Assembly (NCBI GenBank): GCA_033002965.1
Contig: JAURVB010001639.1
Coordinates: 37,995 to 101,994 of the forward strand
Direction: 5' to 3'
Length of the DNA stretch: 64,000 bases
Source of the DNA: Piper betle
Taxonomy: Eukaryota; Streptophyta; Magnoliopsida; Piperales; Piperaceae
The translations under genes were made by a program, and so were the position numbers. This document shows positions 57,059 to 64,000 of this stretch, in pieces (position 1 is the first letter of the stretch; each line of letters starts with the position of its first letter). The notes under the pieces were generated by a model. It saw only the letters and a program-made list of their open reading frames with translations, did not search any database and was not told the DNA's origin.

Positions 57059-57797
57059 TTTGAAACAAACAAGTACAGGTTTGTTGAAACTAATTAGCAA
57101 ATTTAGTGAAAAACATTACAGTTTTTATGATTCTTATATAAATAATTAATGCATGGATATTCCAAATCATTAGTTGAAAAGATTTTATGATTGTTTCTTA
57201 ATGGGATTATCTCTAATAATGAGCTGTTCGGCAAATATTTTAAGACAAAATTACTAAAATTTTACTAGAGTATTTAGTAAAATGATAATATTTGTAAGAG
57301 GATCAAAATGGAGGAAATAAATGGTTAACAAACCAAAAAGAAAGTGAATTCAAAGTCTTTTTTTATCTCGTATTCTTTTACATTATATTAAAAGTATATA
57401 TTTATAATAGTTCATCTTTACAATAATAACCTATTACAAAAAAAAAATCTCATTAGGGAGGATGTTATCCTTAATTAAATGAAAAGAAAAGATTGGTCAA
57501 ATGAATAATTACAACTATTAAAAATACGAGGGTGAGTTACAAATTAAATTAATAAACATTGATCATCTAACGCCTAATTAAATAAAAAGAAAAGGTTAAT
57601 CAAATTTGAAGTTACACCTATAAATTAAAAATTAGAAAAAATGTTATAACGAATTAATTTAATTACTTTTTACCATCTATGATCAAAATGTGTAACCCCA
57701 AAATATAATGCATCATTTCCCAACCATCAACCATCATGATTTTACATTTTTTTAAAAACATCTTTACATGGATGAAGAAAAAAAGTGGGCTATACCA
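56447..57797. other. Spacer between SRPP fragment and Mutator-like element
   Basis: A GC-rich patch (56560-56760) could be a first exon linked to the SRPP fragment on the minus strand (an ATG near 56573 reads MADLVWRL) but the family start is not recognisable. GCAGCATAGCCAGATGG at about 56869 resembles the sequence at 48193. A TA repeat lies at about 57024-57053. The rest is AT-rich. Confidence 0.4.
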
Positions 57798-58718
57798 TGG
57801 TTGCATAAATCGGAATCGGAATCGGAATCGGTTTTCCAGTGAATCGGAATCGGAATCGGAATCGGAATCGATCTGAATCGGCCAGGAATCGGTTCAGTTA
57901 AATCGGTCCAAATTAATTTAATCAGTTATATATAATAATTTGACAATTTATAATATAAATATATTAAAATTAAGTATTGATGTTATTTTGATATTATTCT
58001 GTGTATTATAGTTTTTGATATTTTTAAATATTTTTTAAGATTTTTTTTAAATTATTTCGAATTAATTATTATTTTTGACTCGAGTTAGACTCGAGTCAAC
58101 TTTTAATTACAAGAATGCCACCGTGCGATTTTTACCTCCCGCCGCCACCGGCGGCCCGGTCGGCGGCGAGTCTCGCGGCGGCGATGTCGGAGGATGTCGG
58201 CAGCCCGGTCGATGTCGGCAGCCCGGCCGGACGAACCGTCGGCGGCCCGGAGCCGGCGGCGGAGTCGGCGGCGATTCGTGCGTGCCCGATTCGGTCCGGC
58301 CACGGGTGGGCGGCGACGTTGCGAGGTCGGCGGCGAGGTCGGCAGCCGGTCGGCGGCGAGCGCGGAGTCGGGGCCGCACGGCGGAGGCGGAAACCGGGCG
58401 GCGGCGGGCGGACGAGCGGCGGCGGTGTCGGGGGAGCGGGTTTGATTTTAGGTTTTTAAAATCCAAATTACCATTTTACCCATGCTTAAATAATTTAATA
58501 AAAATCATACCTAGGGTATTTTGGTAATTTCCTAAAAACCGATTCCGATTTAAATCGGCCGATTCCGATTCCGATTTAAATCGGTCGGAATCGGCCGAAC
58601 TTGGCCGATTCCGGGGCCGATTCGGGGCCGCCCGATTCGGCCTCGAAATCGGATCGGCGCGACGCCGATCCGATGAAATCGGCCGATTCCGCACGGAATC
58701 GGCCGATTTCTGCAACAC
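57798..58718 (+). mobile_element. 921-bp non-autonomous Mutator-like element with 9-12-bp TSD
   Basis: The left end begins TGGTTGCATAAATCGGAATC. The right end, inverted, begins AGTGTTGCAGAAATCGGCC. TGGGCTATACCA stands on both sides (57786-57797 and 58719-58730); the true duplication is probably 9-11 bp with chance identity beside it. Both subterminal regions are packed with GGAATC and GATTCC arrays. The interior has an AT-rich half sharing ACTCGAG...GAGTCAACTTTTAATTA with the 27.9-kb copy, then a G/C block. No transposase is encoded. Confidence 0.78.
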
Positions 58719-58730
58719 TGGGCTATACCA

Positions 58731-59823
58731 CAATTTTAATTACATAAACTGAGAGGCTATCTACTATGTTACTCATCCTTTCCAAATTTGTACTACATTA
58801 TACTTTTGTACCATTTTAATTTGTACCTGATTTTTTAATATAAAATTATTTAAAACTTTCCCCCCTAAAAATGACAGTATTTTAACTAGTATTTAATTAA
58901 ATATTAGCCATATAAATTATTTTAAATATTTAAGAAATTATTTAATTGTTTATAATTTTAAATTTTAATTAAATCCGGTTATACCGATTAAACCAAATAT
59001 ATTCAATATATCGACTAGATCCGTTACGATAATATATACATGATACCATGTTTAAAACTTAGTTTTATACAACAGGAAATAAATTGCCTGAAAGCTCTAG
59101 CTTGCTCTCTGCGGCCGAAGCAGGTTCTTCTCATTAATTTGCAGCTTCTTCATCCCGATTTCTAATCTGATCCAATTTCTTCTCCTGGGTTACGTCAGAG
59201 ACGTTCCGGGTGATGATAACATCAGAGTTCCCCGCCTAGGGTTGATGTAATAAAAATTAAAATTAATTTTTTTAAAAATATTTGAATAAATAAATGTTAT
59301 ATTATCATGAAAATGTTAAAAAACTATGGTTGATATAATTTAGATTTCATAATTTTCAATGACAATTACGAAATTAACTTTAAAATATTATTAATATCAT
59401 TGATTTATTATGAGGTCAGTGATTACGTCGGGTGAAAAAATGTGTGCGTTTGGTTTGTTTTTATTCCGTCCACATCGAACGGTGATGAGACAAATGTCAT
59501 TCTCGTCCGGAAACAAGGTCATATGATTGTCTGCGTCCACGCCCACTCCCAAGCCTATCTTGGGGACATAGAAGTCCCGGGTCGTGGACAAAGATAATTT
59601 CATCTAGAAGCTCCTGATCCCTTGTTTTATTGTCATCATCCATAATCATTATCATAAGTTTATTAAAGGAAACCTACTCGGAAAAAAAATGATTAATCAC
59701 CACAACTATATGTATATATATATATGATGACGTTTTCAGTGGATAATTTTCTTCTCAAGTTTTAGTGTAGAGAGCAAGAATTAGAGGTGAGAAAGCAGGC
59801 GTTCTTGGAAAAGGAAAGCAAGG
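58731..59823. other. Intergenic region with promoter of the 198-residue gene
   Basis: AT-rich. A TATATATATATATGA stretch at about 59708-59725 lies roughly 100 bp before the ORF start and could hold its TATA box. Nothing else was recognised. Confidence 0.4.
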
Positions 59824-60420
59824 ATGAAGTTAATCGTGAAGGTGGGCGGCAGGGTGTTCACTTCGTTGCCAGAAGAAGGCGCAGTAGGAAGAGCCATTAA
59901 TGACGGTAAGGAGAAACCGAAAGCAAGAAAGAAGTTATTTGTGACGGTGGGTGGCAAGTTGCCGACGTCGTTGCCAGAAGAGGATGCAATTCATGGAGGA
60001 GCCATTAAATATGGCGGCGGTCGGGAGAAATTATCGGCGTTGAAAGTACCTCTTTCACCTTCCCCTTGCCGGACCCCCCGCACGTCCAAGAAGAAGAGGT
60101 TGGACATGGAGGCCGTCAAGATCAAGCCCCAAACATTGCGCGAAAAAATGGAAGCATTCTATGAGAGTTGGGAGACAGAAGACTACTACGACGGCGATGG
60201 GTGGGACTACGAAGACAGATACTCCAGGCACCTCAACCAGCAACTTTCTACTCCTCTGCATGATGGAGACCATGGTCAGCCGGCGGCGGAGAAGATGGAA
60301 AAACCCCGACCATCGACGGCACTCGTGAGGACCAACGACGACTTTGTTCTAGAGAAGATCAAGAAGACTAAGAAGAGGAAGATTGTGCAGGAGAGCCAGA
60401 AATATCTATGCGCAGTGTAG
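59824..60420 (+). CDS. Intronless 198-residue basic protein with an internal N-terminal repeat, function unknown
   Basis: The ATG at 59824 (context AAGGATGAAG) opens a 198-codon ORF to TAG at 60418-60420. Residues 2-31 (KLIVKVGGRVFTSLPEEGAV) are repeated at about 38-71 (KLFVTVGGKLPTSLPEEDAI), so the N-terminal third is a tandem pair of about 33 residues with the core VGG+..TSLPEE. A middle basic stretch (RTSKKKRLD) and a C-terminal KKTKKRK could be nuclear signals. An acidic aromatic block (EDYYDGDGWDYEDRY) lies between them. Codon choice, moderate GC and a plausible TATA upstream support a real gene. I do not recognise the family; there is no signal peptide or membrane segment. Confidence 0.6.
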   Translation: MKLIVKVGGRVFTSLPEEGAVGRAINDGKEKPKARKKLFVTVGGKLPTSLPEEDAIHGGAIKYGGGREKLSALKVPLSPSPCRTPRTSKKKRLDMEAVKIKPQTLREKMEAFYESWETEDYYDGDGWDYEDRYSRHLNQQLSTPLHDGDHGQPAAEKMEKPRPSTALVRTNDDFVLEKIKKTKKRKIVQESQKYLCAV

Positions 60421-63400
60421 ATTAATTAATTTTTTGCCTTCTTTTTTTATTTTTATTATGTATGCATGCGCATGCAAATACATTCTTTAAATTGCAAAGA
60501 TTGTGTATAATATTATATGTTCTTCTACTGTTTGTAAAAATCTTTTCTTAGGGAATTTTTTGTTGTACGTAGTTGATAGCATTCTTGGTTTAATGATTTT
60601 CACGGCCTCATGTTGGAAAACGGTAATAGTATAATAAATAGATATAGTTATTTGTGTGTTAAGAGATTTTTTTCTTCTAATTTTTCACTTTTATGGAAAG
60701 ATATATATATTGGTAAGAAACTAATCAGTACAGTTTGATTTGGCAATAAACTAATTTCAGCAAACACACAGTAGAGCATGCAGGAATAATTTTTTTCCCC
60801 AAAATGAGTATGGAATAATTATGTCCCAAACTAAAGAAATTTTGTAGTTTAATTTAGTTGGTGCTTCTTAAGTGATTCAATTAACCATTAAAATTCTACA
60901 AATGTGGTCTGATAGACCAATATGTTCAGTAAAATAAAGCAACCATCTTGAATTTATTTATAATGGAGTGTTTGGCGCTGCGTTGTTTTGAGCATTTTTT
61001 TACTGAAAAATATAAAATTATAACAATAATGCATAAAAGACGTAATTATTAACAAAAATATACAAATTGGTACACACAATCTTTCACAAAACATTATAAA
61101 ATTAATAAAGGAAAATGAAGATCTACCTCAATTTAATTTTTTCAATTGCCGAGAGCAACTTATCAAACAATATTACATTACATTCTTATAAAATCTATCA
61201 TTTTTTTATAATTTGTAAAAAAAAAGACTTTGTAAATAATTTTTTTGATATTTCATTTTTTTATGACAATCAAATAAAGAATTAAGGTATAAATTGGAGG
61301 AATTAACAATGAGATGAATTTCAACAAAGAGAAAGGCATCAAAGACAGAAGATATTCGAGCTTCTGAAAAGAAAAGAATGAATATTAGGAAGGATAACAA
61401 GTAGTTTAACACGGAAGGTGCTATAACATATTATTTTTTTGAATTTTTCCAACGCCAAGTAGCGATAATATACGTCCCATAAATCCTAGATACACTAAAC
61501 TCTGGTCCATTCTTCAATTTGATTTTGTCTGGAAGTATTGTTAAGGGAAAGAAAATATATTTTTTGTTATAGGACAGTGGATTTAAGTGGAGCAGTATTG
61601 TCGGATACAATGAACTCCTAAGCTTAGTTACATCTCTCATCTATTTTGCCAATAAAGAGGAACTAGTAGAAGACCTCTGAAGCAAACGAACAAATTTCAA
61701 TCTTCTCATCAGCACTTTCTTTATTGGCTGAGAATATTGGAAGACATCATAATATCTGACTATAATGACATAAACATATACCATTAGACAGATTCTATTG
61801 AAAGCAGTTTATTCTTGGTTTAGTCGGCAAGAAGGCTTTCTGAGACATCTCATTTAGGAATCGAGTCTTCAATGGAAATGTCATTAATATTGGAAGCAAC
61901 ATAAATGTGTAGATATGGCGAACATTTCAAAAATGAAAAACAATAGAGAATCGAGTTTTATATTCTCTGTGCCCGGTCATTACTAAAACAAAACTTAAAA
62001 AACCCTGGATAAACAAGTAACAACCCGTCTTAGCCAACCGGGGTTATCCAAAAATACGGAGGATATAAAAGTATAATTGAAAGCACATGCATCATAGCAT
62101 GACAATTAATTATACTTGAAGTATAGTGTAACTAAAATAATTAAACATGAAATTTAAATATCTCTAAGAATTTATTAATTATAAAATAAATTATGTCATA
62201 TTAAATATAATATGCAATAATAATATAAGATAAACTAATTACACAAAAGCAAATTCCATATCCTCCAAATCGTTTTTTATGGTCATAATTATAACTCAAA
62301 TAATATAAAGAAAAAGTCCAATTTTATTCATCAATTTTTCTAACCTGAGTTAGTAAGAGAACTACCAACCACACCCTTAACCATCAGTCTAAAGCTGCTT
62401 ACTTGCGATTATAAACCCACTTTAATAATAAAGTTACTAAGTCAATATATTTCATATTATTATTTATTAAGTTTTTTAGTAATTATGAACATATGCCAAG
62501 TTCTTATTATGCCAGGAGGGGTGACCGCCCCATCCAGTTGTAACCAATGTATGCACACACACACACACTACGTGGCCCACAGCTTATAGTTACCAATAGT
62601 TGTGATTGACTCATATTCTCGGTATCACAAGTGTATAATAAGTTGTCTCACATCATTGTGCCATGTCATCCCTTTCGGAATGAAAACATGTATTTCATCT
62701 TTAAAATAATTTTAAAGGTGTGTTCCTGGGTCGAACTAAGTCAATTTCTTGACCCCGATTGCGTTCGGCACATGGTAGTTGAATCTGGGCTTAGGGCGAC
62801 CATGGTTTTCAAAAAGGAATATACAGCATTTTAAGTAGTTATACATACATCAAATCGCAACACAACTGAACCAATGCGCAAACAACAAAAGCGGACTCTA
62901 ATCTAGGGGAAAAGAACTAGATTAAATCCTATATAACGAGAACTAGATGAATGCAATGAATGCAACATGGAACAATATCACACACTAAGGAAAAACAATA
63001 AATTGATAAATGTTAATTAATAATTAATATATAAAGCAATAAATTTATAATCATATTAAAGCTTAAACCACCCAAAAATTAATAACAATTAATTCAAATT
63101 GTAACCTGTCGTCGAATAACTATAACGAAATATTTGATAATCTTTTCATAAAACCCAATAATTTATTTCCATCCACTTAACTAAAATTTTACTCATGACA
63201 TACATACTTTATTAGCATGATAAAGCATTAATGTTTTACCCTTTTTAAATTAATTAATTATTCAAATCAAGATTCACCCTTAGCCTACGATAAATATATT
63301 GACTTCCTAGCATATATTTAATTACTAATATTATTGTATGTTCCTTGACGTGTTAATTATTTAACTAATGAAATCTTATTAGTCATAAAAATATAGGTTA

Positions 63401-64000
63401 TCATTTACACTATTAATTAATATCATAGTTTAATTTCAATTAAGAAACGACTACAACTTATTCTATCAATAATTACTTGATTATATATTAACAACAATTT
63501 ATTAACTTTTTGCTAACTCTAATTAATCATCCTAAGATCAGTTAGATCATCATATTTAATTATTTAATATAGCTTATATTAAAATTTAAAGGATATCACT
63601 CGTAAGATTATTTAAAGTATTTAACTCGTTAAAGGTTTAAACTTTATTTATGTTAAGTGTGTTATTAGGGTCCAACGATTGGATGATCTCACTATTATGT
63701 TTTAATAACTCATTTAAATTATTAATTTATTAATAAATACTTAATTTTATACTTAACAAACAATTAGATAATATGCTATTAACCAATGATAATTCATCCC
63801 ATAATTGAATTATATTTCTCATATCACAACTCATAATTTAATAATTTAGTTTATGTATCATGAATCATATAAAATAGTTAGAACCATAGATCACTTGATA
63901 ATAATTTATGAACTCTAAATATAACCACCGCCCAATGAAGATGAACAAGACTGCATAGATTCAAAATCTAAATTGTCAGATCAAACCCCAAAGCCTCCTT
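60421..64000. other. AT-rich intergenic region to the window end
   Basis: No supported gene. A CA repeat occurs at about 62552-62568. From about 62020 the sequence (AACAACCCGTCTTAGCC) and the more GC-balanced patch at 62500-62830 hint at an old retrotransposon fragment, but no LTR, primer site or polyprotein motif was found. Confidence 0.4.

Noticed and set aside
58075..58527. Arginine- and glycine-rich ORFs up to 150 codons
   Set aside because: They lie inside the GC block of a Mutator-like element with a flanking TSD. Both strands are open because of composition.
62520..62834. Possible retrotransposon fragment near the right end
   Set aside because: Composition differs from the surroundings, but no LTR borders, primer site, TSD or polyprotein motif could be found.

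Overview
The window is nuclear DNA from a flowering plant. The evidence is interrupted genes with GT-AG (one GC-AG) introns, plant-only families (GRF, EGY3, phytosulfokine precursor, AINTEGUMENTA-like AP2, FAR1-related, REF/SRPP), LTR retrotransposons primed by initiator-Met tRNA, long AT-rich intergenic DNA and many small transposons. I cannot name the species, or decide securely between monocot and dicot.

Layout. 410-1024 is the last exon of a BSD-domain-like gene. 1537-6027 is a broken Ty3/gypsy element with one recognisable LTR. A phytosulfokine precursor gene lies on the minus strand (7782-8166); its hormone pentapeptide reads YIYTN instead of the usual YIYTQ. A small conserved-looking ORF is at 10520-10873 (minus). 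14.0-17.6 kb is a cluster of extremely GC-rich palindrome-ended elements separated by TA microsatellites. A four-exon growth-regulating factor with its miR396 site occupies 21760-24500 (minus). 24.9-28.6 kb holds small transposons, one with a clean 9-bp target-site duplication. 28.6-37.6 kb is mostly featureless AT-rich DNA with one near-perfect hairpin. Two decayed genes follow: an AAED1-type peroxiredoxin-like gene (37664-39042) and an AINTEGUMENTA-like AP2 gene (about 41437-43355). The six-exon EGY3 pseudoprotease gene is at 43882-46926 (minus). 47.2-57 kb is a graveyard of gene fragments (HAK potassium transporter, FAR1-related, SRPP) and TRIM-type mini-retrotransposons, including a three-LTR array inside a single target-site duplication. 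A 921-bp Mutator-like element lies at 57798-58718. An intronless 198-residue protein of unknown function is at 59824-60420. The rest is AT-rich intergenic DNA.

The genes do not form a pathway. GRF, AIL, PSK and EGY3 are separate developmental or stress genes that happen to be neighbours. Three otherwise intact genes carry small reading-frame breaks at short runs or simple repeats: GRF in a G run, EGY3 in an A run and a G run, and PSK in a CT-rich tract. Exon phases close when one base (two in PSK) is allowed there, so these may be assembly errors rather than real lesions. The AAED1 and AIL copies are different: their lesions include stop codons and lost splice sites, so they look like true pseudogenes.
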